A stretch of DNA of 64,000 bases, from the NCBI GenBank assembly GCA_032718565.1, contig JAVGVS010000394.1:197501-261500 (forward strand). The letters are read 5' to 3'. Shown here in pieces: positions 1 through 11,570 of this stretch. This stretch comes from Distichodus sexfasciatus (taxonomy: Eukaryota; Chordata; Actinopteri; Characiformes; Distichodontidae). The position numbers and the translations under genes were made by a program. Under the pieces are notes generated by a model that saw nothing but the letters and a program-made list of their open reading frames with translations, did not search any database and was not told the origin of the DNA. Numbering within the stretch: position 1 is the first letter of the stretch; each line of letters opens with the position of its first letter.

Positions 1-299
1 TGAAGGCGGGACGATTGTCGATTGCTCTGGACTCACTGCTTCATTAAATGCTTCTGTGTCTGTTTGGCTGTGTGTCATATGAGTAGTAGCCAGTCAACAT
101 TTGTTGTCACTCACACACGTGAAGCTCCGAGAAGGGGAAGAGGAGAGAGGGCAGTTTCCGCTGAGCTTAGTGTTTGTGAAATTAAGTTTTGACAGAGATT
201 TTCATTTTTTCCCCAAAAATATCAGTTATCGATTATGGTTAACTGGCAATAATCAGTATCGATATCGGCCCTGAAAGACCAATATCGGTCGACCTCTAA
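1..299. mobile_element. TIR element, family A, truncated by window edge
   Basis: Ends with GATATCGGCCCTGAAAGACC and GGTCGACCTCTAA at ~299. It shares the interior motifs TTGTTGTCACTCACAC, GTGAAGCTC and GCTTAGTGTTTGTG with the copies at 4341, 10128, 23366 and 27108. The ends carry GATATCGGTCGACC-like inverted repeats. It is non-coding, probably a non-autonomous DNA transposon. Confidence 0.7.
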
Positions 300-1275
300 T
301 AAAAATGGATTCCGCTTCTCCTCTATGATGCTGCAAAAAGCTGCCAGAGCAAGCGAAAAGAAAATGGCATTTAATTTAGTGGCAGTTCAAAGCAGCCCTG
401 AATTTTATTTTTGGAATTGCTCCAAACCCCCTTTTTCATTTATTCTCCCGAGAGAAGAAAGGGCGCGAAACGACCTTCAGCAGCAATCACCCTCGGCTCT
501 CGTCAGCTCCTTTCAGACCGAGTTGTTTTTCTGACTTGTGGCCAAAGCCCGGCATCGCGTGCCGCCGGCGTGTGCCGTCTTCCTGGCATTTTAAACAGGG
601 CGCTGGGCCGTTTAACTCGGCCTCAGTCAGAAAGCTAATTAAAGGAGTTAACGGGGGCTGGTGTGTCTGCCACGACGAGGACGGATGAGACCTGACGGGG
701 CGTTTGAATCTGCAATCGTCTCCCGTTACCGGACTTTATTTACGGACTTTCAATTTCGAACGAGTACATGCAGTGCGCTTGTGCTTCCATTCCACGACTT
801 GGTGAGCACGTCTCGCCCGACTGGGACTCAGGACTCGTATGTCACGTTAAAATGAGTCTATTTTGGTGGGGGAGGGAGGGAAGGAGGGGGTGTAACCGTT
901 TTTTGGGCCAAACTCTGTATTCGCTGTCTTTACTGCGTTAATCCAAGACTGCTTTGTCTAAAATGAGAAGATTTCGGATGCGGTTTGGTTAAATAGAGCG
1001 TGGTTATATTTTGTAAAATAAAGACCTGACTCTCGAGCTGCAGGTCCAGGTGTAATCCAAGACGCCTAATTCTTAATCTTGACTTCTGCGCAGCTCAAGC
1101 CTTTCCCAGAAACCTCTGCCTTTGGATTTTTAGCTCTAACAAGCGATTGCCCTCAAAGTGTTTGAGTTCTGAGTTGCAAATGGTTTCCGAGCTTCTTTTC
1201 ACTTTTGAAGTAGTTCGGGATAAGGATTGTAGTGGCTGCGTGCGGAATAACTTGATTGAGCATTTTACAGGTGGT
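300..1275. other. No feature recognised
   Basis: Mixed unique-looking sequence with a short G-rich run (ggtgggggagggagggaaggag) near 865-890. No gene was recognised; the short open frames have no family resemblance. Confidence 0.5.
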
Positions 1276-1282
1276 TGTTTAA

Positions 1283-1385
1283 AGCCTCGTGTCCACCAAA
1301 CGTGTTTTTTCCGCTGGCAGCGTCTATTTTTAATACAAATCCTATGAGCCTCAAAACAGGCGAGCATCCGGTTGAAACGCCGCCT
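1283..1385. mobile_element. TIR element, family B, left-end fragment
   Basis: Reads cgtgtccaccaaacgtg, then tttttaatacaaatcctatgagcc. This matches the left end of the fuller copy at 58486-59056 (tatccaccaaacgc, then tttttaattcagatcctatgagc). Only this end is present. Confidence 0.65.
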
Positions 1386-1394
1386 GCGGTGCTT

Positions 1395-2275
1395 GATGCT
1401 GCAGAGAAAGAGGGACAGGGTGAGCGGAGGGAGGTGGGGAAAGAAGGAGGAAGATGGAGGGAGGGAGATCTGAAAGAGTAGAGAGGGAATAGAGAGAGAG
1501 AGAACGAAACGGGGTAGAAGAGAGAAAGCGGGAGCGAGGGAGACATAGAGAGGGAAGGAGAGGGAGGAGAATGAGAGATGGATGAAAGGAGAAAAAGAGA
1601 GAGGGCTAGAGAAAGAGGGAGAGGGCGAGTGGAGGGAGAGAAAGAGGATAGAGAGAGGGAGAGAAAGAAGGAGTGCGAGAGGGGGAGAATGAGAGATAGG
1701 GTGTGAAGGAGAAGGATTGAGAGATACCGAAAGAGAGGAAGAAAGAAGGAGTGAAAAAAGAGGGAATGAGAGATGGGGAGAGGAGGGAGAGAAAAAGGGT
1801 GTGAGGGAGAGGAAAAGCGAGAAGGGTAGGAAGGGAGGATAGAGGGAGGGATAGAGGAGAGGGAGATGGAGAGAGTGAAAAGGGAGAGAATGAGAGAGAG
1901 GGTAGAACAAGTGAGAGGGAGGAAGGGAGGTTGGAGAGAGGGAAAAAGAAAGAGTGAAAAACGGAATGAGAGATAGGGAGGGAGAGAGGGAAAAAGAAAG
2001 AGGGAAGGTGGGGGCAGGGAAAAAGAAAGAGTGAAAAAGGGAATGAGAGAGATAGGGAGGAAAGGAGGGAGAGAGGGAAAAAGAAAGAGTGAAAAAGGGA
2101 ATGAGAGAGGGGAGAATGAGAGGGAGGAAGGGAGGGTGGAGGGAGGGAGGGAGAAGGAAGGAAGGAGAGAGAGAGAGAGAAGGGTAGGAAGGGAGGATAG
2201 AGGGAGGGAGGGAGGGAGGGAGGGAGAGAAGGAAGGAGGGAGAGAGAGACAGAGGAAGACCAGAGGTGACCTTTA
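1395..2275 (-). repeat. GA-rich purine tract (GAGA, GGGA, GGAA units)
   Basis: About 880 bases almost free of pyrimidines on the plus strand, with irregular GAGAGGGAG, AAAAGAAAGAGTG and GGAAGGGAGG units. Several 40 to 60 base blocks recur, for example gtgaaaaagggaatgagaga near 2030 and 2090. The 401-codon minus-strand frame over it is Ser/Pro/Leu repeat translation and is not a gene. Confidence 0.97.
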
Positions 2276-2744
2276 CCCAGTCAATGTCCAGGTGCCCCAT
2301 TAGCCTCCTCTGGTGCCCACCGTGACGTGACGTCGATGCCAGGAGCTGTGCAGGTTAGAGGAGTTTGAAGACTTGCCTCCAGGCTTGTTTGCCGTGTGTA
2401 AGTGCTGCGATGGTTGGTAGTGGACGGCTGTGGTGACCTCCCCCGTCGAAGGGACGGTCTGCGTGCGAGACGCCGCTCTATCCATCCCCGTCCGGTCTAG
2501 ACGAGTGCGGCGCACAAACGCTCTAATCGGAGTGCAGTGTTTGGCTTGGCAGGGCGCCCCCGCGGGCGCTATTTACTACGTGTTGGTGGAGACGGTGAGA
2601 GAAGCTGCTGCAGTGCGAGGTGGCGGCATTGACGATGGATGGACTCGTGGTGGGAGGATGACCGGGGATCAGGGAGGAGTGGACGATTCATCATCATACC
2701 ATATTTTACCCAGTTAGTGGACAGCGATTTTAAACCACACTCCA
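2276..2744. other. Spacer between GA and CT tracts, locally CpG-rich
   Basis: Unique sequence with many CpG dinucleotides at 2320-2580 (gacgtgacgtcgatgcc, gacgccgctc, gtgcggcgcac). No gene or splice-supported exon was recognised. Confidence 0.5.
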
Positions 2745-2750
2745 CTCCTT

Positions 2751-2793
<43 letters not shown>

Positions 2794-3276
2794 TTCCTTC
2801 TCTCTTTTATCCCCTCTCTGTCTGTCCATTTTTCCTTCCTTCTCTCTCTCTTTTTCTCACTCTTGTTTTCAGTCTCATCTTTTCTCTCTTTCTCATTTCT
2901 TCTCTTTCTCTTATACTCTCTCCTTTTGTCCTTCCGTCTCTGTCTGTCTGTCTCTCTCTCTCTGTCTCTCTGTCTCTCTCTCTCCCCCCTCTCCCCCCCT
3001 CCTCCTCTCTCTTTCTTCTCTCTCCCTCTCTCTCTGTGTCTCTCTCTCTCTCTCTCTCTATTTTCGTCATCTCTCTCTCTCTTTCTCTCTCTCTTCCTTC
3101 TCTGTTTTATCCCCTCTCTGTCCATTTTTCCTTCCTTCTCTCTCTCTTTTTCTCACTCTTGTTTTCAGTCTCATCTTTTCTCTCTTTCTCATTTCTTCTC
3201 TTTCTCTTATACTCTCTCCTTTTTTCCTTCTGTCTCTGTCTCTCTCTCTCTCTCTCTCCTCCCTCCTTTTTCTCCC

Positions 3277-3316
<40 letters not shown>

Positions 3317-3420
3317 TCTCTCACTGTGTTTCTGTCTCACTCCCTTTTTTCCCCTCCCACCGTATATATCCCTCTCTCCCTCTCCCTCTCTCATCCTCCC
3401 TTCTTCACCGTCTGTCTCTC
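2745..3420 (+). repeat. CT-rich pyrimidine tract with an internal duplication
   Basis: (CT)n with TTCC and TGTC variants. A block of about 120 bases at 2812-2930 is repeated almost exactly at 3108-3226, offset 296 bases, including the non-simple core CTCACTCTTGTTTTCAGTCT. Open frames over it are artefacts. Confidence 0.95.
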
Positions 3421-3537
3421 AGTGTCAGTGTTGGCAGAGCGGCCGCTCTGGCTGTGTGTGTGAAAGTTGTTCATTAGCGGTCTGGCCGGCAGCTCGCGCT
3501 CCCTCTGTTCCTTTCACAGAGGACACACTGTCTCCTG

Positions 3538-3747
3538 TGAGTGTGTGTGTTTGTGTGTGTTTGTGTGTGTTTGTGTGTTTGTGTGTTTGTGTGTGTGAGT
3601 GTGTGAGTGTGTGTGTGTGAGTGTGTGTGTGTGTGAGTGTGTGTGTGTGTGAGTGTGTGTGTGTGAGTGTGTTTGTGTGTGTTTGTGTGTTTGTGTGTGT
3701 GAGTGTGTGAGTGAGTGTGAGTGTGAGTGTGTGAGTGAGTGTGAGTG

Positions 3748-3795
<48 letters not shown>
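3538..3795 (+). repeat. (TG)n microsatellite with TTTG and GAGTG variants
   Basis: About 260 bases of TG repeat, interrupted by TTTGTGTG in the first third and GAGTGTG later, ending in a pure (TG) run of about 20 units. Confidence 0.98.
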
Positions 3796-3797
<2 letters not shown>

Positions 3798-4340
3798 AGT
3801 AAAAAAGACGACTCTGGTTTTTCCCAGTGTTTGACGTGAGTAGGAGTGTGGATTTGAGTGGATGCTGCTTGATGTGATCATTAGTCATTGATATTAGTGG
3901 AGTTGAGTTTTATTGGAAGTGAGTTCGTCGGCGTAACCTCCAAAACCAGTGTTTGCTCCTTCCACTTTTTCCAGCGTGTACTTGAAAGAAGTTAAACAAG
4001 GACAGCGGTCTAGAGGTCAGGTACAACCAAGATGGAATCAGACAGTCCAATGCCAGCGGCTGCTCCATCCAAAAGTTGTGCTTGTGCTTAAAGCCAAAGG
4101 GATTGTTTGCTGTTCAGCTGCCAAACGTTAACAAAACACTAGGGTTTCTTTTTCCTGCCCAGCTGTTGCACTAGAATCCGTCATGAATTCAAATAATCAT
4201 TTCTGAAATGAATTGAAATATCAATCAAAACCCACATGAATCAACCGACAAAATCTTGCCCATATCAATTATTTTGGTTCTGTTTGAAATTCTGTTTACA
4301 CTTCCTTTTTAAACGAACACTTTCCCCAGCGTGGCTTTAC

Positions 4341-4694
4341 TAGAGTTCGACTGATATTGCTGTTTCGTTGCCGATATCGATACCGATTATTGCTAGTTAA
4401 GCGGCTGATCTAAAGGTTGAATTTCGCAAACACCAAGCTCAGCTAAAACTCTTGTCCTTGTCGGAGGTTCACGCTGCACTCATGTGTGAGTGTGGTGTCA
4501 GTGACAACAAGGCTTCCGTGGTGACTGGCTGCTACGGGTGTGACATATAGCCAATCAGAGACTGTTGTGGGCGGGACGCTAAATGAAGCAGGGAGTCGAG
4601 AGCAGACGGCAGTGGAGTCACAGTAGTGCAGCTTGTAATTACTTAACATCGGTGATGGTCAAAATTAAATATAGCGATTATCGGTCGACCCTTA
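4341..4694. mobile_element. TIR element, family A, near-complete copy
   Basis: About 354 bases, beginning TAGAGTTCGACTGATATTGC and ending CGATTATCGGTCGACCCTTA, imperfect inverted repeats of each other. The interior includes GCCAATCAGAGACTGTTGTG and a TGTTGTCACTGAC-like stretch on the opposite strand. No clean target-site duplication was seen. Confidence 0.75.
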
Positions 4695-4762
4695 GTGTTT
4701 TTATGTGGTATCACATGACTCTGCCACGTCCAGTCTGCCACAGCATCTATTAATTTGAGGAG

Positions 4763-5415
4763 TCATATGTGACCCTCCATGGCAAAACCAGTCGCTTCTC
4801 TCAAATTTTCAAAACCAGTCGCTCGTCGCAATAGAGGTTTTCGAGAAAAACGAGCGTTTATGTTGCGTGGGGTAAAATGTTGGATTTTTTGTTTTTAGTG
4901 TTTTGAAACAGTGGAAGGTCTATACTGTACTGCTGTGAATAAATTTGGCTGAAAAACTTCCCCTTTCCATCCTAAAAACGTGACTTTCTTGAGGTGAGGA
5001 ATTCAATTCCAGCAGAATGTTAAAAGTTTCTGTTTTGACCGCTCTACTTCAATATTTACGGTAAATCCACTGGTTGACTAGCGTGAAGATATTTCTCCGG
5101 AATCCATCTTCGTCTCCCGAGTTCAGTTAACCTAACGCAGGTAGGCTATCCGTGTGGCTGTGAATGCAGCGTAGGCTACCGTAAATACAAACGTAGCCGC
5201 GACCGCACCAAGCGTCTGTGAGTGCTACGGCGATAGTCAACTTGAAAGGCAGATTTCTCCGTTTCTCACTTGGCGTGACAGGAGAAACCCGACTCCTTTG
5301 AATGTTGATATCTCAGTTATATGTCGTCCGATTTGATATGTCGTCCGATATGTGCAGAGTCACATATATCGTTATCGAGGGCATGAAATCTTGGTCGTAT
5401 CGCACAGACCTACGC
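4763..5415. mobile_element. TIR element, family C copy 1, right side replaced by an hAT-like end
   Basis: The left end atatgtgaccctccatggc, carrying GGCAAAACCAGTCGC, and the body to about 5300 match 42597-43246. The right side then changes to a sequence ending CATATATCGTTATCGAGGGC...CGTATCGCACAGACCTA, which resembles the right terminus of the element at 36403-37113. This looks like a nested or recombinant copy. Confidence 0.65.
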
Positions 5416-5650
5416 TTAGCAATTAAACTGAATGTGTCTTTATTATACGTTTGATGTATTTTTAAAGCACCTGGTTGTCGGAGCTTTGTGGCGAGGAGCT
5501 TTGTGGCGAGGATCGGTCCTCATTGGGAAAAAATGCTTTTATAGAAAAGTTCCAGGTTTTATTTGGAAAAATGAGGTTCTGCTTTTGGTTACTGAGCTTA
5601 TGGTTAAGGAGTAGGTGTAGTACTTTTTACCTCACATAGATAGCAAGACG

Positions 5651-5792
5651 TGTGTGTGTGTGTCTGTTTCTGTCTGTGTGTGTCTGTGTGTGTGTGCGCG
5701 AAAGAGAGAGAGAGAAATAAAACAAACACTAGTGAGGTAATGGCATTTGGAACTAACAGCTGGACAGCCAAACCACAACACAAACACTTTCT

Positions 5793-5832
<40 letters not shown>
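5651..5832. repeat. TG run and facing CA run
   Basis: A (TG)n run with CTG variants at 5651-5698, a GAGA run to about 5715, and (CA)n at 5796-5830. The two blocks are inverted relative to each other and 100 bases apart. Confidence 0.9.
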
Positions 5833-5833
<1 letters not shown>

Positions 5834-5849
5834 CCCACACAGACAGCTG

Positions 5850-7261
5850 CTCCTCCACGTTGGCCTTCTTGCCCCAGCGCCCTGTTGGTGCAGCTGATCT
5901 CAGGCTTCCAGTAAGCTAAGCCCGAGCTGGAGAAGTGTTTTGTTTGTACTTTGTGCCTCGTAAATCGACCCGCCGCACAAATCGTACATGGTGTATCTCC
6001 GGTCCGGGGATCAGCGGCTTTACGGGCCGAAACCGCGACCCTCGCTCCGATACCGAGGGGGATGAGTAAAGGGAGTAAATCGCGAGTTTCGTCACAATGC
6101 GATATTGTGTGGACTCAGTGGACGACGACCAGACGTGTGCCGTAAGTCTGATACCGTACGATTTAGGTTCAGTATAGTCGTGTTCTTATTCTTCTCTCTT
6201 TTGTCATCTCTCTCTCTCTCTGAACCATGTAATTTAGGTAGTTAAACAAATTTGTTGCCAGATTTTGTTCATGCTTTTTGTCCACTACTCAGAATCTTTT
6301 CACATTTTAGTGTAAGGCGCGGGCTGGCGCAAGCGATCCCTTTACAGCGCGTCATAAAACGTCGGCGGAAAATATCGGTCAAATCTTGGCATCTTAGCCA
6401 ATTCCGATATTATCGTACGCCCCTCATTTTTGCACGTGCATCTTTTTATCTACGTTTCTCTCCTCCGTAGGATGTGCGGAGCTCATGTCGAAATGGGGCT
6501 AAAGGAATTGCTTTGTTTGCTTAGTGGTTTTCTGATGGACTTTTTAGTGTCTGTTTAAGCAAAGTCCTGTTTGTTCAGTGTGACTCCACCGCCTTAACTG
6601 CTTTACTGCTCTTAGTGATAAAAGACCTTTGGGAAAAACCATTACTCAAAAATCTGTTGTGTTGTGGTCAACGCCTAACCGGTCAGACCGGTTCTCTCTC
6701 TCTCTCTTCCTCAAGCCGTCTCTCTCTCTCTCTCTCTCTCTCTCCATCTCACACAGCCTTGTTTAGTCGGAGAAACTGCAGCTTTTGCCTTGAGGCAACT
6801 GTGGGCTTTTAGACATCGGTGCCTAAACAATTTGGACTTTATGTTTGTGCAAGTGTGTGTGTGTGTGTGTTGTCTTGCGTTCACTTTTAAGCAGGAGCTT
6901 GCGACCTAAGTAACAAGTGTGCATCTGGTTTTGATCACGCTAATGCCTTTCTGCTCTTTCCCCTCGTGGAGTCGGCTCGGAATCCGCCGAGTTTGTGGAA
7001 CAATAAGTCGAGCGAAAGCTGCCGTGAAAGGCCAGCATTCTCAGGCTGCTAGCAAAGCTTCTAGAATGTCCAGGAACATGAGGCGGGAGACACACAGAGG
7101 ACGGGGTCGAGAGAAAGGTCAACCACTTGATGCGGCAGAGCCTGAAAAACTGGATTTCGTTTTTTTTCTCTGAATTTGAGCTTCCCCCAACGCCCCCAGA
7201 AAATGAACGTGCTGACGTGGTTGCAGAGCCAGACCCTCGGGATTTTGTGATGGTGCAGTCG
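5850..7261. other. No gene recognised
   Basis: Includes short CT runs at 6207-6222 and 6694-6745 and a TG run at 6851-6871. The sequence at about 6310-6425, ending CCGATATTATCGTACGCCCC, resembles the terminus of a decayed TIR element. No coding or RNA gene was seen. Confidence 0.45.
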
Positions 7262-7350
7262 CAGGTATTAACACAAATTAACCCAATCCCCGTGAATTCA
7301 TCGCAACCTTGCAATTTTGACCAATTATCGCAACGTTTCCACACTTTCTG
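7262..7350. mobile_element. Family D element fragment
   Basis: The stretch caatccccgtgaattcatcg, then caaccttgcaattttgacca and attatcgcaacg, matches the left part of the family D copy at 59522-59988 (caatccccgcgaactcatt, ccctgcaattatgaccaatt). Only about 90 bases remain. Confidence 0.6.
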
Positions 7351-7996
7351 AGGTGAGCGCGGACTGAGGGCCGACCGTTTTTCTGCTCGTTGGAGTTAAT
7401 CATAGCGTCTACACAGGCATTTGTGACCTGCGTTCGGTCGGCTGCTCGTTGGGAAGGCGTCAAATAAACGCTGCATGCAACGTTTTCCCGGCACACATTT
7501 CTGCCGAAATCCAGACGAACACAAAGAAAGTGGCGCTGCTGCGTTTACATGGCGCTCGGTTGACGTCCTGGGGGACCGAATATATCCCATGATTCCGTTT
7601 AGTTTGTTTCATATTCCTGTTATGCGCTTCAGTGGGTGATGTAAAAATCAACCAAGAGACTGTCCTTTATGTGCCACAAGACTTGTTTCTTTAATTTCCT
7701 CTTTTATATTGGTGTGTATTTTATATATTTTTTTATTAGATTTTATATTTCGGCACACAGGTCAACACTTTGGACAGCCACAGGTAAACACACGAAATTA
7801 CAAATTGGGCTGCAGGTTGGTGTTAAACAGCGTCAAACGAATGCTAGTGTAACGCTTCACTGAAGTCAATCAAGCGCCGCTACAAAACACAACAAAAACG
7901 CATAGGGCGTCTAGAGTGCGTTCATTTATCCAAGATTCCAACACCCGTGGCCTAAAGCCCACTTGGCACGCTTGTATTTCTCATACAAAATTAGCA

Positions 7997-10025
7997 GGGC
8001 CCTATGAAATCTGTTTTGTTTTTCCCTTAATTCCATTTAGTTTTTTCCTGAATTGCGTTTTTTCCATTTTTATTCTTCGGAATTCCGTGTTTTACGTTCT
8101 AATCATATTTATTCACCTAAAAAGTGTCTAATTATGGAGTCACATTATTTATTATTTCACATTAAACGACTGTTATTCAGCTTCAACAAAGTGCTGGGGT
8201 TCAGCAGAACATTTACTGCTTTGGTAAAACATTTACCTGTAAACAACAAACAACATTCATTTTTTGGTGCAAAGCGAAGCGTTTCTGATGTGAGTGTTTG
8301 ACTGTAAGTGGTCGTCACGTGTTCTTGCGGGTGCAGTCTATCGTGTGCTGGCAAAACGTACAAAAGAGTTGTTCTCCCGATTCATAAAAATCATTTGGTT
8401 ATTGTTCTGCTCTAAACTTAGCACTGACACTCCAATTCCCTCATGTTTTTGAGTTCTTCGGTGTTTCAGCCTCTTCTCCATAGCTGACCGTTGACGTTTC
8501 CCCCTCTGTGTCTGTGCGTTTGTGTGTGTGGAAAGCGCTGAGTCCTCAACAGAGTAACACGTACAGGGGGCTACATTGGCCAAAACTGATTAGAAACTGT
8601 TGCTCTGCTTTGCCCACACGCCGATATCAGCGAATTATACGACGTTCTGCGTTTTACAACTGATTACATTTGTTGTTGAATTCCACTTAATTCGATCGCG
8701 TTTTCCACATCAGGCTATTAGTGATCGCCGGCTTGAATGCTTGTTCTCATCACGGTTTTATTTGTTCGAAAATGTTGGCGAAAAATGGTTGTTGGGGCAT
8801 TTTGTCCTTTAGGAGTTTTTAAACGTCCACATCTCCTCCTGCACTTCTTATGTAGAGAGCCAGATGCGTTGGCACTGTGGGTTGGGGTTGTGTTGGGGGT
8901 CATGTTAAGGTTGTGTGAATGGATTCACTAAATGAAACGGGATGGCTTTTCTGTACGATCCACCTCCAGATAAAGCGTGTAGATCAGCGTAATTTGGTTG
9001 TGTTTGTCCCGCTAGTCAGTTATCAAGCTGACAGTGACTAAACAAGCTAATATTGACTAACCCGATCCATCAGCCCCGTTACACGGCAGCCTGGATGTGA
9101 TGTTTTCCGGGATTCTCCAGGAGTCTAACAAAAGAAGGATGCTGAAAACCCTTCCTAGTTGCACTTTTAACAATGGGGCCCGAAATTGTTGATGAAACAA
9201 TCTCATTTCATTCATTCATTCATTTTATTCATTTATTATCCAGTACGGTTCCACGGTGGGCACGGGCCTCTGTAAGGGCTCTATGATTTGCGCCAATCAC
9301 GGAAGCGTGGGGCGGATAAGGTCAACAAATAAAATGAATCGGTTATGTGGAAACACGGGCGTCGTATAATTAGCTGATATCGATTATTAATGGGCAAAAC
9401 CAGAGCAATAGTTTCCTAATCCAGTTTTGGCGTTAGCCCCTGTCACGTGTTACCTGTTGAGGCGGGATCAACTTTTACCTAGCGCGCACACAGACACAGA
9501 GGAAGCGTCAGCGGTCAGCTATGGAGAAGGGGCTGAAACACCGAAGAACTCAAAAACATGAGGGAATTGGAGTGTCAGTGCTAAGTTTAGAGCAGAACAA
9601 TAACCAAATGATTTTTATGAATCGGGAGAACAACTCTTTTATGCGTTTGCCAGCTGCATTAGACTGCACCCGCCGAAACTGCGTAAACGACCACCTGATC
9701 AAACACTCACACATCAGAAAGCAACAACTGCAAAAAAATAGATGGAAGCTTGTTTGTTGTTACAGGTAAATGTTTTGCAAAAGCAATAAATATTCTGCTG
9801 AACCCCAGCACTTTATTTGAAGCTGAATAACAGTCGTTTAATGTGAGATTTTTTTCTATGGCATTGTTCTTTTTTCCATCTACTCCATAATTAGACACTT
9901 TTTAGGTGAATAAATATGATTAGAACGTAAAACACGGAATTCAGAAGAATAAAAATGGAAAAAATTCAAGAAAAAATTTTAACGCGGAATTTAGGAAAAA
10001 ACAAAACGGATTTCATAGGGCCCTA
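7997..10025. mobile_element. Foldback element with ~700-base inverted arms
   Basis: The left arm (about 7997-8700) begins AGGGCCCTATGAAATCTGTT. The right arm (about 9310-10025) ends with its complement, ACGGATTTCATAGGGCCCT. The arms pair along their whole length, for example AGCACTGACACTCCAATTCC at 8420 and its reverse complement at 9567. The unpaired centre (8700-9310) has no recognisable gene. No matching target-site duplication was found. The long inverted arms suggest a foldback-type non-autonomous DNA transposon, or two head-to-head copies of one element. Confidence 0.85.
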
Positions 10026-10040
10026 CCTTTGTGGAACTAC

Positions 10041-10080
10041 AGGCGCAAGGTGGGGACCAACCCTGAACAGGCGTAACACA
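10041..10080. mobile_element. SINE family H body fragment
   Basis: gcgcaaggtggggaccaacc, then ctgaacaggcg, matches the body of the SINE at 37147-37420. Confidence 0.5.
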
Positions 10081-10127
10081 AATGAATTATGTTGAGCTAA
10101 ACCGAGAAAATCTCTCAAAATGTTTTA

Positions 10128-10448
10128 TTTTACAAACACCAAGCTCAGCTGAAACTCTCCTCTGTCCTTCTTCACAGAGCTTCACGCTGCGCTCACGTGA
10201 GTGACAACAAGGGCTTCAGCGTTGATTGGCGACTACTCGTATGACATATAGCCAATCAGAGACTGTTGTGGACGGGACATTAAATGAAGCAGCCAGTCAG
10301 AGCTAACGGCACAGAGAGAAGAGGCGGCAGAACCCTGATAACTTCTGCTTATATTTGACAATAGCATTGATGGTCAAAATTCAACACTGTACGATAATGC
10401 GACTGAGAAATGCTTAATATCGTCCCCCGATAATCGGCCGACCCTTAG
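10128..10448. mobile_element. TIR element, family A, copy
   Basis: Shares ACAAACACCAAGCTCAGCTG and GCCAATCAGAGACTGTTGTG with 4341-4694, and ends CGATAATCGGCCGACCCTTA. The left terminus is missing or decayed. Confidence 0.7.
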
Positions 10449-10462
10449 TATTCACCGAGTAA

Positions 10463-11570
10463 GTAGAGCTGGGCGATATGAACAAAAACATTATCACGAT
10501 ATTTTTTGTCATTTTGATTGATTTCGATAATTATCACGATATATTGTCATGTGTTTTTTTAATGTTTTTTTATACAGACTGAATGAACAAGTTAAAATAA
10601 TCAAACAACATTAAACAAATAATTTTCATCAAATTTCTACTTGAAGAGCCCTGAGAACTGGGGAAAAAAATTGCCGCTGCCAAAGAACAGCTAAAGAGAG
10701 CTGTCAACACCTCACTTCAAGCGCTTTCTCGTGCTTGTTGTTGCTAAGTTACAGCGTCATCTGAATACTACATTAAGTATTTTATTAGTTTTTTTTTCCC
10801 CGAACGGCATTTGTTGTCCAAAAGCGTCGTAACTATCAACTGCATTTTCGTAGCCTTTTTCCGCACCATGGCCATCTTTCTAAAGACGCCCAACATATAC
10901 TTCCTTCGTGGCCAGATGCGCTTAAAAGCAATCTCGCGAGGACTCCGACGGGTGGCGGTGTACACCATAAAAGCGTCCAGTCTGCGTTAAGTAGCGGAAA
11001 AGTAAGCGGAAGTGAGAGAAAACATTTTGCTGTGAAATTAAGGAAGATAAAATTATTTACGTCGGATGTTACAAAGGTGCAAAAAACCGAAGCGAAACCG
11101 TTTTCAGCGTGTTGATAGTAAACAACGATGCTGGCGTCCGCGTGTAAAACTTTAACATACAGCACGCCCAATTTTTCAAAAAGAGGTGGTCGGCTCTCAT
11201 AAGTTATCGTGGCGACATACTCCAGCGGATCTCGTCAAGAAACGCTGAAGCAGCGTGCCAGCCATGATCTTGGCGTGCTAAGCGCTCTGAAGCGTTAATT
11301 GTCTATATCTGAAGCCGCCGACCACTAATGTTTACCACCACTGACTTCGTGTCTTATGGGCAAATTGCATCATTAGGCATAATTGGCTGTTGTGCTGGCG
11401 TTATGTAAGCTACGTGATTGGCCAAAGATACTATCTATCTCAACGCGCTGTCGCATAGTGGACAAACAAGTATGATCGAATTTTATAGCTTAGTTTATCA
11501 CCGTTATAAGTCATCACATTTTCTCGATAAAATCTCCAGAGATCGTTTTACTCCGCCCGGACTCACGGTA
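10463..11570. mobile_element. Decayed hAT-like element, left end clear
   Basis: Starts TAGAGCTGGGCGATATGAAC, then ATTATCACGATATTTTTTGT, the common hAT terminus in fish. The right end is not clear; AT-rich, CpG-poor sequence extends to about 11570. No transposase was recognised. Confidence 0.5.

Noticed and set aside
1095..2300. 401-codon minus-strand frame
   Set aside because: Ser/Pro/Leu translation of the GA tract; the non-repeat end shows no known domain.
9521..9769. 82-codon frame resembling a gene also found at 8338-8583 on the opposite strand
   Set aside because: The likeness is explained by the two inverted arms of the foldback element, not by a conserved protein.
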